The notes: generated from the letters alone by a model not told the origin. Counted from the stretch's first letter, positions 36,804 to 46,517 are shown. The stretch is 64,000 nucleotides of DNA from Actinomycetota bacterium (GCA_019347575.1 JAHWKY010000011.1:1-64000), one strand, 5' to 3'. Made by a program: numbers and translations.

Positions 36804-37754
36804 TCAACCGTGGAGATCGGCGAGGTAGCGCTCGGCATCGATGGCCGCGCGGCACCCGGTTCCGGCTGCGGTCACCGCCTGGCGGTAGGTGTGGTCCATG
36901 ACGTCACCGCAGGCGAACACACCGGGGACGTTGGTCCTCGTGGTGGGCTCGTCGACCTCGATGTAGCCGAACTCGTCGGTCGTGACGACGCCGTCGACGA
37001 GCTGGGTGTTGGGGATGTGCCCGATGGCGAGGAACACGCCGTCCGCAGCCAGCTCGGTGGTCTCGTCGGTCCGGACGTTGCGCAGCTTGACCCCGTTGAC
37101 CTGGCCGTTCTCACCAGTGATCTCATCGATGAGGGTGTCCCAGATGAAGGCGACGCGGTCGTTCTTCAGCGCCCGCTCCTGCATGATCTTGGAGGCGCGC
37201 AGCTCGGACCGCCGGTGGACGACGGTCACCTTCGATGCGAACTTGGTGAGGAAGGTGGCCTCTTCCATGGCGGAGTCCCCCCCGCCGACCACGACGACGT
37301 GCTGGTCACGGAAGAAGAAGCCATCGCACGTCGCGCATGCGGACACGCCGCCCCCCCAGTACTCGTCCTCTCCAGGGATCTCGAGCTTCCGTGGGCGCGC
37401 GCCGGTCGCCATGATCAGGGCTTGGGCGAACACCTCACGGGCCCCAGTGCGGACCCGGAAGGGCCGGACGTCGAGGTCGATCTCGGTCACGTCCTCGGTC
37501 CAGAACGTCGTACCGAACCGCTCCGCCTGAGCCCGCATGTCGCTGATCAGCTGTGGCCCCATGATCCCCTCGGGGAAACCCGGGTAGTTCTCGACGTCGG
37601 TCGTGAGCGTGAGCTGACCACCCGTAGGGCCGCCGGCTGTCATGCCCTCGATCACGAGCGGTTCGAGGTTGGCGCGGGCCGTGTACAGCGCAGCGGTCAG
37701 CCCTGCGGGACCTGATCCGATGATGACGACGCTGCGGGTCTCGGGTGGCGACAT
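36804..37754 (-). CDS. trxB: Thioredoxin reductase
   Basis: 316 residues from ATG 37754. FAD site VVIIGSGPAGLTAALYTARA, redox pair in SACATCDGFFF (CATC), NADPH site VVVVGGGDSAMEEA and HRRSELRASK, C-terminal FAD contact GVFACGDVMDHTYRQ. Transfers electrons from NADPH to thioredoxin. Precedes trxA on the minus strand with a 124-base gap; divergent from the B-box-like gene. Confidence 0.96.
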   Translation of the reverse strand: MSPPETRSVVIIGSGPAGLTAALYTARANLEPLVIEGMTAGGPTGGQLTLTTDVENYPGFPEGIMGPQLISDMRAQAERFGTTFWTEDVTEIDLDVRPFRVRTGAREVFAQALIMATGARPRKLEIPGEDEYWGGGVSACATCDGFFFRDQHVVVVGGGDSAMEEATFLTKFASKVTVVHRRSELRASKIMQERALKNDRVAFIWDTLIDEITGENGQVNGVKLRNVRTDETTELAADGVFLAIGHIPNTQLVDGVVTTDEFGYIEVDEPTTRTNVPGVFACGDVMDHTYRQAVTAAGTGCRAAIDAERYLADLHG

Positions 37755-37876
37755 CGCGGGGTGCTCCGGGGGGGGCGGTGGGTCGGCCTGAAGCGTAACG
37801 GGGGGTGGCTTCGTGCCATTCCCGCTGCGACTGGCTGACCGCGGGCGGACACGGAGCGGGTGTCTACCCTCATCGC

Positions 37877-38365
37877 GTGGACACGACGACGACCTGCACC
37901 CGGCACGGGACGCCGACCCGCCTGGCGTGCTCGAACTGTGGCACGCCGATCTGCCCGCGTTGCTCGGTCGACACGCCGGTGGGTCAGAAGTGCCCGGACT
38001 GCGCGAAGCTGCCCCGCCGGGCCCGCGCGCAGGCGAAGCCGCAGCAGTACGTCAAGGGCATCGCCTACGGCGCGCTCGCCGCGGGGGTCGGGGCGTTCCT
38101 GCTCAACCTGCTGTTCGCCAGCTCCGTACCGTTCCTCCGCTGGATCCTCGCCGGCGTGGTCGGATTCGGTATCGGGCGTGCCGTCATCAAGGGAGCGGAG
38201 GGCAACCGGGCCTCCACCCTCCAGCGTTCCGCGGTTCTGCTCGGGGTGGTCGCGGTCCTCGGTGGCTGGCTCATCGCCGGGTACCCGCCGCTGCTGGCGA
38301 ACATCACCGTGATCGGCAGCTACCTCGCCGCCGCCTACGGCGCCTGGCTTGCGTTCGAGAGGTGA
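37877..38365 (+). CDS. B-box-like zinc-finger membrane protein
   Basis: 162 residues from GTG 37877. The N-terminus has a treble-clef/B-box-like zinc site TCTRHGTPTRLACSNCGTPICPRC ... GQKCPDC with six Cys and one His; then three or four helices (IAYGALAAGVGAFLLNLLF, FLRWILAGVVGFGIGRAV, SAVLLGVVAVLGGWLIAG, NITVIGSYLAAAYGAWL). Such fingers are common in front of actinobacterial rhomboid and other membrane domains, but no rhomboid catalytic motif is present. Function unknown. Confidence 0.75.
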   Translation: MDTTTTCTRHGTPTRLACSNCGTPICPRCSVDTPVGQKCPDCAKLPRRARAQAKPQQYVKGIAYGALAAGVGAFLLNLLFASSVPFLRWILAGVVGFGIGRAVIKGAEGNRASTLQRSAVLLGVVAVLGGWLIAGYPPLLANITVIGSYLAAAYGAWLAFER

Positions 38366-38392
38366 GAGCCGGCCGTGTGGCGGGGTGCGCGA

Positions 38393-38460
38393 GCGGCCGA
38401 GACCGCGCTCTCGGCCGCGGGGGATGGCGAGGCCCCTATCGACGGCGCGGATGCGCCGTC
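38393..38460. repeat. Double-hairpin repeat element between convergent genes
   Basis: Hairpin 2: perfect ten-base arms GCGGCCGAGA and TCTCGGCCGC around CCGCGC (38393-38418). Hairpin 1: GACGGCGC and GCGCCGTC around GGAT (38441-38460), 20 bases before the stop of the anti-sigma gene. Same design as at 21088-21161 and 55295-55358. Position between converging stop codons suits a two-way terminator. Confidence 0.65.
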
Positions 38461-38479
38461 GCCAGTACTCGAGCGCTGA

Positions 38480-39427
38480 CTACAGCTGCCACTGGGTGAA
38501 GTGCAGGACGACACAGTCGGCGCGGGCGACGGCCCAGACCTCGAGCCGGGTGAACGAGCCGTCGTCGGGTGACGGCGAGGCGAACAGGTACAGCACCGCG
38601 GGCTCGCCCTCGAACGTCGCGACCTCGGCCAGCAGCGGGATCAGCGTGTCCGTGGACTCGAGGAGGATCTCGGCCGCGCAGCGCCGCGCATCCTCGACGG
38701 GATCGTCCGTGACCCGTGCGGCCTCGGCTCCGTCGGCACTCTCGGTCCCTGCGCCCAGCTCGGCGGACGGCGCGGCGTCGCTCTCGAGGGTGGCGTCGGC
38801 GCTCGCGCCGAAGTCGTCCGCGCCGGGAGCTTGGAGGGCGGTCGCCACGTCGCTGGTGTAGCCCAGTTCCTGGGTGTTGCGTTGAGCCAGATCGCGGGCT
38901 TCGTCCTGCGACAGGTCGTCGAGGCGGTCGGGGTCGACCACGGCACCGTCGGTCAACGACTCCAGCGTGTCTGCGCGGTAGTCGGTGTCGCTGACCTGGA
39001 CCAGCGCGAGGGCGTCGTCGGCCGGGCCGGACAGCTCGGTGAGGGCCGTGTCAGCGTCATCCCCGGACAGCAGCGAGGCGACCCCGAAACTCGCCACGCC
39101 GATCACTCCGGCGGCGGCGGCCGCGAGGCCGGCGCCCCGGAGGAACCGGGTCCGTCGCTGTTGCCGGCGGGCAGCCAGCTCGTCCGCAGCGCCGTCGGTC
39201 CGGGCGAGCTCCTCGCGGAGGGTGGCGCGTAGCCGCCGCGAGAAGTCGGCGGGTGGCTCCACGGGCGGCAGAGCGGCGAGGGCGGCGTCGGAGCGACGGA
39301 TGGCCTCGAGCTGGCGGCGCAGCGCGGCGTCGCGGGCGAGCCGGGCCTCGAGGGCCGCACGCTCGTCCGCGGGGAGCTCGTCCGCCAGGTAGGCGGCGAG
39401 CTTCTCGCCGTTCGCGCTCATGTCCAT
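38480..39427 (-). CDS. Membrane-bound anti-sigma factor
   Basis: 315 residues from ATG 39427 (GGAGGA upstream; ATG 39421 possible). The cytoplasmic anti-sigma-like N-domain (EKLAAYLADELPADERAALEARLARD) lacks the zinc H-x3-C-x2-C motif. A helix (AGLAAAAAGVIGVASFGVASLL) at about 96-117 leads to a large acidic extracytoplasmic region with a single Cys pair (RRCAAEIL, ARADCVVL). It lies 66 bases behind the sigma gene. In mycobacteria the gene at this place encodes the SigM anti-sigma factor. Confidence 0.8.
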   Translation of the reverse strand: MDMSANGEKLAAYLADELPADERAALEARLARDAALRRQLEAIRRSDAALAALPPVEPPADFSRRLRATLREELARTDGAADELAARRQQRRTRFLRGAGLAAAAAGVIGVASFGVASLLSGDDADTALTELSGPADDALALVQVSDTDYRADTLESLTDGAVVDPDRLDDLSQDEARDLAQRNTQELGYTSDVATALQAPGADDFGASADATLESDAAPSAELGAGTESADGAEAARVTDDPVEDARRCAAEILLESTDTLIPLLAEVATFEGEPAVLYLFASPSPDDGSFTRLEVWAVARADCVVLHFTQWQL

Positions 39428-39493
39428 GGTCTCCTCCAGGGAGTAAGAGGTCGCGGAGGTCCCAGAAGTTCCGGGCCAGCGCGAGATGCCCTC

Positions 39494-40141
39494 CTACTCC
39501 GGTGGGCCCCGTGCGGTCCTGCGCCTGGATGCCGGGGTCGAGGGGGCGTCGTGCTGGTCGGAGGGTGGCGCGGGGTCCCCCGGTTCCTCCTCGAGGAGGA
39601 CGGCCATCTGGGCTCGGGCGCGGTGGACGCGGCTCTTGACCGTTCCGACGGGTAGCTCGAGCGCCTCGGCGACCTCGCGGTAGCCCTGACCCTCGATGGC
39701 GACGAGGATCAGCAGCGTGCGGGACAACTCGTCGAGTTGAGCGAGCGCGCGCTGGACCTGCATCACCGTCTCGGTCGCCCCGATGGCCTCGTCCTCCAGC
39801 GCGAGAGCGTCGCCGGCGAACTCCCCGACGTCCTCGACGGGTGTCTGGGGGCGGCGCGCGCGCTTGCGGGCGAGGTCGTTGCACACGTTGACCGTGACGC
39901 GGTAGATCCAGGTGGACAGCTTGCTGTTCCCGCGGAACGAGCCCGCCCGGCGCAGGATGGTCAGCAGGGTCTCCTGGGTCGCGTCCTGCGCGTCGGTGTG
40001 GTCGCCGAAGTAGCGGTAGCAGATGCCGTACACGCGGCGTTCGTAGCGGTCCACGAGCTCGGCGAAGGCGTTGTCACGCACGTGTCCGGTCGCCGCGACG
40101 AATGCGGCGATCAACTCCTCATCGGTGCGCGTATCTGCCAT
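39494..40141 (-). CDS. sigM: ECF RNA polymerase sigma factor, SigM-like
   Basis: 215 residues from ATG 40141, overlapping the kinase stop as TGATG. Region 2: YERRVYGICYRYFGDHTDAQDATQETLLTILRR with -10 recognition FRGNSKLSTWIYRVTVN; region 4: LDELSRTLLILVAIEGQGYREVAEALELPVGTVKSRVHRAR. Position between kinase and anti-sigma gene and next to trxB matches mycobacterial SigM, an envelope/thiol-stress factor. Target promoters are not known for this organism. Confidence 0.88.
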   Translation of the reverse strand: MADTRTDEELIAAFVAATGHVRDNAFAELVDRYERRVYGICYRYFGDHTDAQDATQETLLTILRRAGSFRGNSKLSTWIYRVTVNVCNDLARKRARRPQTPVEDVGEFAGDALALEDEAIGATETVMQVQRALAQLDELSRTLLILVAIEGQGYREVAEALELPVGTVKSRVHRARAQMAVLLEEEPGDPAPPSDQHDAPSTPASRRRTARGPPE

Positions 40142-41793
40142 CACGATCGCCCCACGAAGCTGACCTCGGCGATGCCTGCCTCGAACCGGCCGTCGTCGCG
40201 GGGCGCCAGCTCGGTGATCCACAGCAACCAGTAGCGCGCGCCCGGAACCTCGTCGGGAACCGTGAACGAGCCGGTCTCCTGCAACACGACGGGAGCGATG
40301 ACCGGTTCTCCCCAGGCCGCGAAGGCATCCAATCCGGCAGCGTCGATGTCCCTGAGCTGATCGACGGCGTGCACCTGGACGGTGATCCCCGGTGTCGTGA
40401 CGGCCACTCGGACCTCCGCCACGTCACGGGTGGTGCCCAGGTCGAACCACAGACCTGCTCCCGGCTTGAGGTTGCCGAACTGGGGGGCGCGCTGGTACGG
40501 CTCGGTGGTCCACGCGGTCGCGGGATCGCCGTCGTGGGCGAGGGGGACCTCGTCGGGACTCTCCCTCCGGTCCGGTGTGCCGAAGGGGTCGAAGTCGCTG
40601 GTGGCCTCGATCGGCAACGTTTCGGTCCCGGTGCCCGCGTCGGGCGCCGACGGGCCGCCGTCGAGGTCGCCGAGCGCCCGCGTGGCGAGGAAGGCGATCG
40701 TGGCCAGCAGCAGCGTGCCGACGATCAGCACCATCCAGCGGCTGGGGTCGGTCCGCGGTTCGCGCATCGACGGCAGCGTGGTCGTCTCGTCCCCCGCGGC
40801 ACCGACCGGCGAGACCAGACGTGAAGTCACCTCCGATGGGCGGGTGGGCACGAGACGCCCGAGTCCATCCGCGAGGGCGATCCCGTCGGGGAAGCGTTCG
40901 TCCGGGTCGCGCCGCGTTGCCCGGACGAGGACGTCGTCGAGGCCGCGCGGGACGTCGGCGCGCAGCTGGCGCGGCGACGGCAGCTCCTGGTGCAAACGCG
41001 CCGCAGCCGTGGCCGTCGGGGTGTCGCCCTGGTAGGCGGGGCGGCCGGTGAGGCACTCGTACAGCACGACCCCGAGGGCGTAGACGTCGGCACGGGCGTC
41101 GACCACGGCGTCGCTCTGGAGCTGCTCGGGGGCGATGTAGGCCGCCGTGCCGACGACCGTTCCGGGGTTGGTCAGCTTGGCCTCCTCCATCCCGATCGCC
41201 TTCACGATCCCGAAGTCGGTCAGCTTCACGACACCATCGGTCGTCAGGAGGATGTTGGCGGGCTTCACGTCCCGGTGGACGAGGCCGTGGGCGTGTGCCT
41301 CTCCGAGCGCTGCGGCCACCTGCTCGCCGAGCGCGGCCACGACCACCGGGTCCATAGCCCCGCCGCGCTTGAGCAGATCGGCGAGGCTCGGTCCCGCAAC
41401 GAGCTCCATAACGATGTAGACGATGTCACGGTCCGTGCCGACGTCGAAGATGGGGACGACGTTGGGATGCGTCAGCCGGGCCGCAGCCTTCGCCTCCCGG
41501 TGGAAGCGCTCGACCGTTTCATCACTTATGGCGAGGTGAGGGTGCAGGATCTTCATCGCGACCGAGCGGTCGAGCGCTCCGTCGTAGGCGCGCCACACCA
41601 CCGACGCCCCACCCGAGCCGATGGGCTCCTCCAGCGTGTAGCGATCGTCGACACGGTGGGACGCGCCTGGCCAACTGGTCGAGACGGGTGGAGGCAGGTC
41701 GGGGGGCGGTTCGTCGCTGTGTGAGACGACGGTGGGGTCGTCGTTCCCCACGCCACCCCCCTGTGCGCGTTCGGACCGAGAGGCGATGGTCAC
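40141..41793 (-). CDS. Transmembrane Ser/Thr protein kinase with discoidin-like extracellular domain
   Basis: 550 residues from GTG 41793 (GTGA overlap). Kinase domain about 51-320: GSGGASVVW loop, Lys81 in VAMKILH, HRDVKPANILL (Asp175), DFG at 193, and a TNPGTVVGTAAYIAPEQL activation/APE segment; all catalytic residues are present. One helix at 353-373 (VLIVGTLLLATIAFLATRAL). The outer domain (DGDPATAWTTEPYQRAP, PGAGLWFDLG, VAVTTPGITVQVH) resembles the F5/8-type domain fused to the MurJ pseudokinase in mycobacteria. Here there is no flippase part. It likely senses envelope state and may act on CwlM. Confidence 0.85.
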   Translation of the reverse strand: MTIASRSERAQGGGVGNDDPTVVSHSDEPPPDLPPPVSTSWPGASHRVDDRYTLEEPIGSGGASVVWRAYDGALDRSVAMKILHPHLAISDETVERFHREAKAAARLTHPNVVPIFDVGTDRDIVYIVMELVAGPSLADLLKRGGAMDPVVVAALGEQVAAALGEAHAHGLVHRDVKPANILLTTDGVVKLTDFGIVKAIGMEEAKLTNPGTVVGTAAYIAPEQLQSDAVVDARADVYALGVVLYECLTGRPAYQGDTPTATAAARLHQELPSPRQLRADVPRGLDDVLVRATRRDPDERFPDGIALADGLGRLVPTRPSEVTSRLVSPVGAAGDETTTLPSMREPRTDPSRWMVLIVGTLLLATIAFLATRALGDLDGGPSAPDAGTGTETLPIEATSDFDPFGTPDRRESPDEVPLAHDGDPATAWTTEPYQRAPQFGNLKPGAGLWFDLGTTRDVAEVRVAVTTPGITVQVHAVDQLRDIDAAGLDAFAAWGEPVIAPVVLQETGSFTVPDEVPGARYWLLWITELAPRDDGRFEAGIAEVSFVGRS

Positions 41794-42173
41794 TGTCTCC
41801 AGCGGGCGCGGCCATCGACCGAGGGCGTGGTGAAGTCCTCCGAGACCCGGTGGAGCAGGAGCGTGTTGGCCGCGCGCTGCACCGTGACGGTGACGAAGTC
41901 TCCGTCGACGCCGATGGACACGAGCTCGACATCCTCCCGCTCTGCGGCCGCCAGCGCCGCCTCCTCGCCCTCGGCCAGGTCGTCGGGGTCACTCATGACG
42001 TTGGCGGCGGCCGTGGCGACCTCGCGGGCGGGGTCATCGAGGGCGAACCACGTGAACGCGACGGAGAGGAACTCGTAGCCCACCAGCGCGATGACCGCCA
42101 TGAACACGACGAGCTGGATCAACCACCTGCTGATGACCTCCCCTGCTTCGTCCGTGTGCATGCGGTGCCGCAT
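41790..42173 (-). CDS. Single-pass membrane protein in the kinase operon
   Basis: 127 residues from ATG 42173, with GGAGG six bases upstream. A helix (IQLVVFMAVIALVGYEFLSVAF) near residues 20-41 is followed by an extracytoplasmic domain (DDPAREVATAAANVM ... VELVSIGVDGDFVTVTVQRAANTLLLHRV) reminiscent of TadE/DUF-type pseudopilin-like small proteins. Its stop overlaps the kinase start. No assigned family; co-translation with the kinase suggests a partner or pilin-like envelope component. Confidence 0.65.
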   Translation of the reverse strand: MRHRMHTDEAGEVISRWLIQLVVFMAVIALVGYEFLSVAFTWFALDDPAREVATAAANVMSDPDDLAEGEEAALAAAEREDVELVSIGVDGDFVTVTVQRAANTLLLHRVSEDFTTPSVDGRARWRQ

Positions 42174-42225
42174 CGTCACCCTCCCGCGCCGGCGCGATCG
42201 TACCCAGCCGAGGTCCTCTGGCCGG

Positions 42226-44349
42226 TCACACCCGTTCACGATTGACGACCTCGAGGCGGGGTCTGCTGGGGCGTGACCGTCGCCACAGACCGATCATCAG
42301 CAGCACGAGAACGACGACGACGGTGCCGATGATCGCGGGGCCGCTGATCGCGGTCGAACGCACCGGGATGGTCCCGGTCGCCAGGAGACGGCTGCCGGTC
42401 ACGTCGGTGACGGTGACGATCACGCCGAACGATCCCGGCGCCGCGACCCGTACCGGGAACGCGAGGGTGCGTACACCTGGTTGCTCGAACGTGATCACCT
42501 CCTCCTGGCCCTCCGTCCAACGCAGGCTCGCGCGGCTCTCCAGCGTCACGAGGACCTGCAGCGGGTCGCCGGTCCGCCGTTGGATCGTGACCGGGATCGT
42601 CCCTGACTCGGACGTCAGGGTGATGCGCGCCCCGGTGGGGACATCGATCTCACCGAACGCGCGGGCGACGGTCGCCATCACGTCCTCCACCATCGCGGTT
42701 CCCGTCGCGCCTCCCCGGTACCAGATCGACGGGGCGCGCAGCAGCTGACGCTCGAGCGCGGTGACCTCGCGGCCGGCGATGCGGTCGTCGAGCTCCCCCG
42801 GGATCGCCTCGAGCAGCGTCGCGAGGTCGGCTCGCGCCGACACGAGCGCTTGCTCGAGGGCGAGCGAGAGGTTGGTCGGTCGCTCACGCAACGTTGCGGG
42901 AGCCGGAGGCACCGCGCTGGATGCGAGCTGGCCGGCGGGATCGGTCAGCCGTAACCACGGCGCCTCGTGCGCTGCGGCGTACAGCGCCGCGGCCAGAGGT
43001 CCGTCGATAGCCCAGTCCAGTGGCGGGTGGATCGCCAGGGCACGTCCCGGCGCGTTCGGGCGTTCTCCCCACAGCACCGCGGTCTCGGCGAGCAGACGCT
43101 GCGCCGCGACCGTCGGCCCGTGGCGTGGGTCGGGCTCGAGTACGACCTGATCGAGGTACGGGTCGGGCACGGTCGTGGTGAGCCGTCGGCCCCGCGGTGT
43201 GGTGAGGGCCCGGACGGGGTTGGGCAGCTCGGGGTAGTTGGCGAGGTCGTGGGGGTAGGTCACCTGGTTGGCGGGCAGCAGGAGGTGCTCGATCCCGTTC
43301 TCGACGAGCACATCGAGCACGGGGCGGTTGACCGGCGTCGTCACCCAGAACGTGGCGGGGTCGGGGCGGCGCTCGAGGGCATCGTCGAGGCGCCGTCGAC
43401 CCTGGCTCGTGGCCGTCCCCGCCTCGCTGTCGAGGGGCGGGGGCGCTGCTGCCAGTGCGGCGACGTCGGCGTCGGCGTAGCTGCCCGCCACCGGCTCGAA
43501 CGCGGTGCTGGCACCGACGGCACGGAGCCGCGACAGGAACTCCTCGGAGCGGACCGCTGGCGCCTCCGATGGGCTCACCTCGCGGCGGGTGCCATCGCTC
43601 TCGACGACGGTGAAGCCATCGGCACGGTCCTGCAGGTCCTCCAGCAGGTGAGCTGCCGGAGCGAGCAGCACCTCCGGAGCGTCACTCCTCTCCACGATCC
43701 GGAGCAACGTGTCGAGTCGCCCTCCAGGTCGGATCGAGACATCGACGTCCGGTGGGTAGACATCGCCGGGTAGGCGCCACGGTGGCTCGTTGAGGGGCCA
43801 CACGAAGGTTGTGTGGAGGGGTTCGGTGACGGGCTCCGCCAGGTAGACGACGGCGGTCGCGACGCGATCGAGCTCGGCCGCTCCCTGCAGGAGCGTCAGC
43901 ACGACGGGGTAGACGGCGGTCGTGCCGGGCGCGGTCGCCCAGGGCATCTCCCCTTCGGGGCGCGTGACCGCGACACCCTGCACGTCGCCGACCTGCAGCG
44001 CGGATCCGTCCGCGATATCGATGATGGTCGAGTGGAGCAGCGCGATCCGGTCACCGACGTCGAGGACCCCGTGCAGGGTGCTGCGGAAACGCGCTCGCTC
44101 GAAGACCTCGACCGAGAGCCTCAGGTCCTCGAGGTCGGTGACGCCCTCGTTCTCCACCAGCAGGCGCAGACGTAGGTCCGCGGCCGGAGCTTCCGCGTCG
44201 GACGGCACCGTGCCTGGCCCGATGATCCCATCGAGGCCGGCGAGGTAGAGACCCGCCTCGGTCGCTCGTTCGGGTTGCGCGGCCGCCGGGACCACGCCCA
44301 CGACCAGCGCCGCGAGGCAGGCCGCGACGCCGGCCCACGCTCGGATCAC
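42226..44349 (-). CDS. DUF6049 family exported protein
   Basis: 707 residues from GTG 44349 overlapping the Nudix stop as GTGA. Signal peptide [21 protein letters not shown], long extracellular part (Ig-like [25 protein letters not shown], a central region with LLPANQV and LDWAID, a C-terminal beta domain [21 protein letters not shown]) and a final helix [19 protein letters not shown] with basic cytoplasmic end. Length and order match the actinobacterial family found between the mutT gene and murJ. The biochemical role is unknown; linked to envelope synthesis by context. Confidence 0.85.
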   Translation of the reverse strand: MIRAWAGVAACLAALVVGVVPAAAQPERATEAGLYLAGLDGIIGPGTVPSDAEAPAADLRLRLLVENEGVTDLEDLRLSVEVFERARFRSTLHGVLDVGDRIALLHSTIIDIADGSALQVGDVQGVAVTRPEGEMPWATAPGTTAVYPVVLTLLQGAAELDRVATAVVYLAEPVTEPLHTTFVWPLNEPPWRLPGDVYPPDVDVSIRPGGRLDTLLRIVERSDAPEVLLAPAAHLLEDLQDRADGFTVVESDGTRREVSPSEAPAVRSEEFLSRLRAVGASTAFEPVAGSYADADVAALAAAPPPLDSEAGTATSQGRRRLDDALERRPDPATFWVTTPVNRPVLDVLVENGIEHLLLPANQVTYPHDLANYPELPNPVRALTTPRGRRLTTTVPDPYLDQVVLEPDPRHGPTVAAQRLLAETAVLWGERPNAPGRALAIHPPLDWAIDGPLAAALYAAAHEAPWLRLTDPAGQLASSAVPPAPATLRERPTNLSLALEQALVSARADLATLLEAIPGELDDRIAGREVTALERQLLRAPSIWYRGGATGTAMVEDVMATVARAFGEIDVPTGARITLTSESGTIPVTIQRRTGDPLQVLVTLESRASLRWTEGQEEVITFEQPGVRTLAFPVRVAAPGSFGVIVTVTDVTGSRLLATGTIPVRSTAISGPAIIGTVVVVLVLLMIGLWRRSRPSRPRLEVVNRERV

Positions 44350-44822
44350 CCGTCGGCCCCCCTGGTGGCCACGTTCTCCCGCGGCCCGGACGGCAGCACC
44401 TGTCGCACCAGGTTGCGTTCGTTGCGGTGTGCGAGCCGGACGAGCGCGACGTCCACGGGGACCCACTCGACGTACTCCGCCTCGTCGTCGCGCTCTCCCG
44501 GCGGCTCCCCGTCGTGGCGCATGCGGTAGTAGTGCACGTACTTGTGGTAGCGGACCTTGTCGGGGCGCCACACGAACCAGTAGTCGATGGTGCCGAGCTG
44601 CTCCTCGATGATGGCGCCGTACCCGGTCTCTTCACGGACCTCGCGCACCGCCGCCTCCTCGGAGGTCTCGCCGGGCTCGATGCGCCCCTTCGGAAGGGTC
44701 CACTGGGCTCGCCCCGCTGCGTTCCGACGGGCGATGAGCAGCACCCACCGCTGGCCGTCGTCGCGGTCGTCGAGCACGACCCCGCCCGCCGACGTGGCCT
44801 TCCTGGTCGGGTACCTGGGCAT
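44346..44822 (-). CDS. Nudix hydrolase
   Basis: 158 residues from ATG 44822; the open frame upstream of that is non-coding. Nudix box [23 protein letters not shown] is complete. The sequence continues [25 protein letters not shown], like the MutT4-type proteins in front of DUF6049 genes in mycobacteria. It hydrolyses a nucleoside diphosphate derivative; specificity not deduced. First gene of a six-gene minus-strand operon (Nudix, DUF6049, small membrane protein, kinase, sigma, anti-sigma) and divergent from dtd. Confidence 0.88.
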   Translation of the reverse strand: MPRYPTRKATSAGGVVLDDRDDGQRWVLLIARRNAAGRAQWTLPKGRIEPGETSEEAAVREVREETGYGAIIEEQLGTIDYWFVWRPDKVRYHKYVHYYRMRHDGEPPGERDDEAEYVEWVPVDVALVRLAHRNERNLVRQVLPSGPRENVATRGADG

Positions 44823-44909
44823 GCCAGCGAGAGTAGCGGGTGGTGTGCGCGGCCCTGCCCGCCTCGGCTCCACGACACCTACCCTCGACGGGTCGATCAG
44901 GGGATGGTC

Positions 44910-45359
44910 GTGCGAGCCTTGGTGCAGCGCGTCATTCGAGCCCGGGTGAGTGTCGAGGCGGAGGTCGTCGGCGAGATCGGCCCGGGGCTGCTCGTGCTCG
45001 TCGGGGTCACGCATCACGACGACCGGGGGGTCGCGACCCGGGTCGCGGAGAAGGTCGCCAACCTGCGCGTGTTCGCCGACGAAGCCGGGGTGATGAACCG
45101 CTCCCTGCTCGAGATCGGTGGCCAAGCCCTGGTCGTGAGCCAGTTCACCCTGTACGGGGACACGAGCCGGGGTCGCCGACCTTCGTGGATCGGCGCGGCG
45201 CCACCCGAGGTCGCGGCCCCGCTCGTGGACGCGTTCGCGGAGTACCTGCGAGACTTGGGACTGGTGGTTGAGACCGGCGCCTTCGGTGCCGATATGCAGG
45301 TGGAACTCACCAACGACGGCCCCGTGACGCTGTCGTTGGAGCTCGAGAAGCGAGGGTGA
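44910..45359 (+). CDS. dtd: D-aminoacyl-tRNA deacylase
   Basis: 149 residues. GTG 44910 gives [15 protein letters not shown], the family-standard beginning; ATG 44904 would add two residues. Conserved [17 protein letters not shown] and C-terminal [10 protein letters not shown] (the N-x-G-P-V-T cross-subunit motif) identify DTD, which hydrolyses D-Tyr-tRNA and other D-aminoacyl-tRNAs, and Gly-tRNA-Ala. Divergent from the Nudix gene, 51 bases before pilT. Confidence 0.94.
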   Translation: MRALVQRVIRARVSVEAEVVGEIGPGLLVLVGVTHHDDRGVATRVAEKVANLRVFADEAGVMNRSLLEIGGQALVVSQFTLYGDTSRGRRPSWIGAAPPEVAAPLVDAFAEYLRDLGLVVETGAFGADMQVELTNDGPVTLSLELEKRG

Positions 45360-45410
45360 GCGGAACCGCGACCCGCTAGGGTTCGGCGACAGGGGCCAGG
45401 AGGCGCTCGC

Positions 45411-46493
45411 GTGGTCACCATCAACGAGTACCTGCAGTACGTCGTCGAGAAGGGCGGTTCCGACCTGCATCTCAAGGCAGGCGGCCCGGCGTACGTCCGC
45501 ATCGACGGCGAACTCAAGCCCATCACGAGCCTGCCCCCTCTGTCTCCGGCGGACACGGAGCGCTTCGCGTTCGCGATGATGGACGACCGCACCACCAACC
45601 AGTTCATGAACCACAGCGAGGCCGACTTCGCGTACTCGCTGCAAGGTGTCGGTCGCTTCCGGGTCAACGCTTTCCGACAGCGCGGCTCGGTCGGGATCGT
45701 GCTCCGCCGCGTCCTGCCCGGCACCCCGGACTTCGAGTCGCTCGGTCTGCCGCCTGCGGTTCGGGCGCTCGCCGAGGAGCACCGCGGCCTCGTGCTCGTC
45801 ACCGGGCCGACCGGCTCGGGGAAGACCACCACGACGGCGGCGATGATCGGGCACATCAACCGCTCGCGGCGCTGCCACATCGTCACGATCGAGGACCCGA
45901 TCGAGGTGATGCACCGCGACGAGTCGGCCATCATCGACCAACGCGAGGTCGGGGTCGACACGTCGGACTTCCCGCGGGCGCTCAAGGCCGTCGCCCGCCA
46001 GGACCCCGACGTCATCTTCATCGGCGAGATGCGAGACCTCGAGACCGTAATCGCCGCCCTGCAGGCCGCCGAGACCGGCCACCTGGTCATCTCGACCCTG
46101 CACACGACCGATGCGCGCGAGACCGTCAACCGCATCGTCGACTTCTTCCCCTCCGAGCAGCAGCACCAGGCGCGCATCTCGCTGGCCAACAACCTCAAAG
46201 GGGTCGTCAGTCAGCGTCTCCTGCCTCGTGCGACCGGCGAAGGGCGCATCGCGGCGATCGAGGTGCTGGTGATGACCACCCGCATCTTCGAGTTCATCCT
46301 GGACCCCAACCAGACTGACGAGATCCCTGACGCCATCGCCGAGGGCGAGTACTACGGCATGCAGACCTTCGACCAGCACCTTCTGCAGTTGTACAAGGAC
46401 GGCCTGGTGTCGTTGCGCGACGCGTTGAGTGCCTCGACCAACCCCCACGACTTCCGGGTCGCGCTACGCGCGGCGGGGCTGGCCAGCAGCTAG
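45411..46493 (+). CDS. pilT: PilT-like type IV pilus retraction ATPase
   Basis: 360 residues from GTG 45411 with AGGAGG seven bases before. N-domain start INEYLQYVVEKGGSDLHLKAGGPAYVRIDG, Walker A GPTGSGKTTTTAAM, Asp box/Walker B DPDVIFIGEMRDLET, His box GHLVISTLHTTDARETVNRIVDFFP. Hexameric ATPase that depolymerises pili. No other pilus gene is nearby, so it is isolated from its machinery; the pilin-like small protein at 41790 is the nearest candidate. Ends in a strong hairpin. Confidence 0.92.
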   Translation: MVTINEYLQYVVEKGGSDLHLKAGGPAYVRIDGELKPITSLPPLSPADTERFAFAMMDDRTTNQFMNHSEADFAYSLQGVGRFRVNAFRQRGSVGIVLRRVLPGTPDFESLGLPPAVRALAEEHRGLVLVTGPTGSGKTTTTAAMIGHINRSRRCHIVTIEDPIEVMHRDESAIIDQREVGVDTSDFPRALKAVARQDPDVIFIGEMRDLETVIAALQAAETGHLVISTLHTTDARETVNRIVDFFPSEQQHQARISLANNLKGVVSQRLLPRATGEGRIAAIEVLVMTTRIFEFILDPNQTDEIPDAIAEGEYYGMQTFDQHLLQLYKDGLVSLRDALSASTNPHDFRVALRAAGLASS

Positions 46494-46517
46494 GTGGCCT
46501 GCGCACAGGCCGCCTAG
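46490..46517 (+). terminator. Hairpin terminator overlapping the pilT stop
   Basis: 12-base arms CTAGGTGGCCTG and CAGGCCGCCTAG (one T-G mismatch) around CGCA, starting inside the stop region of pilT. No U-run follows. Confidence 0.55.

Noticed and set aside
40141-44349. MurJ lipid II flippase expected in this block
   Set aside because: No multi-helix MviN sequence is found; only the kinase and DUF6049 proteins occupy the place.
44823-46448. Long upstream extension of the Nudix frame to 46448
   Set aside because: It runs antisense through dtd and pilT; the Nudix protein starts normally at ATG 44822.
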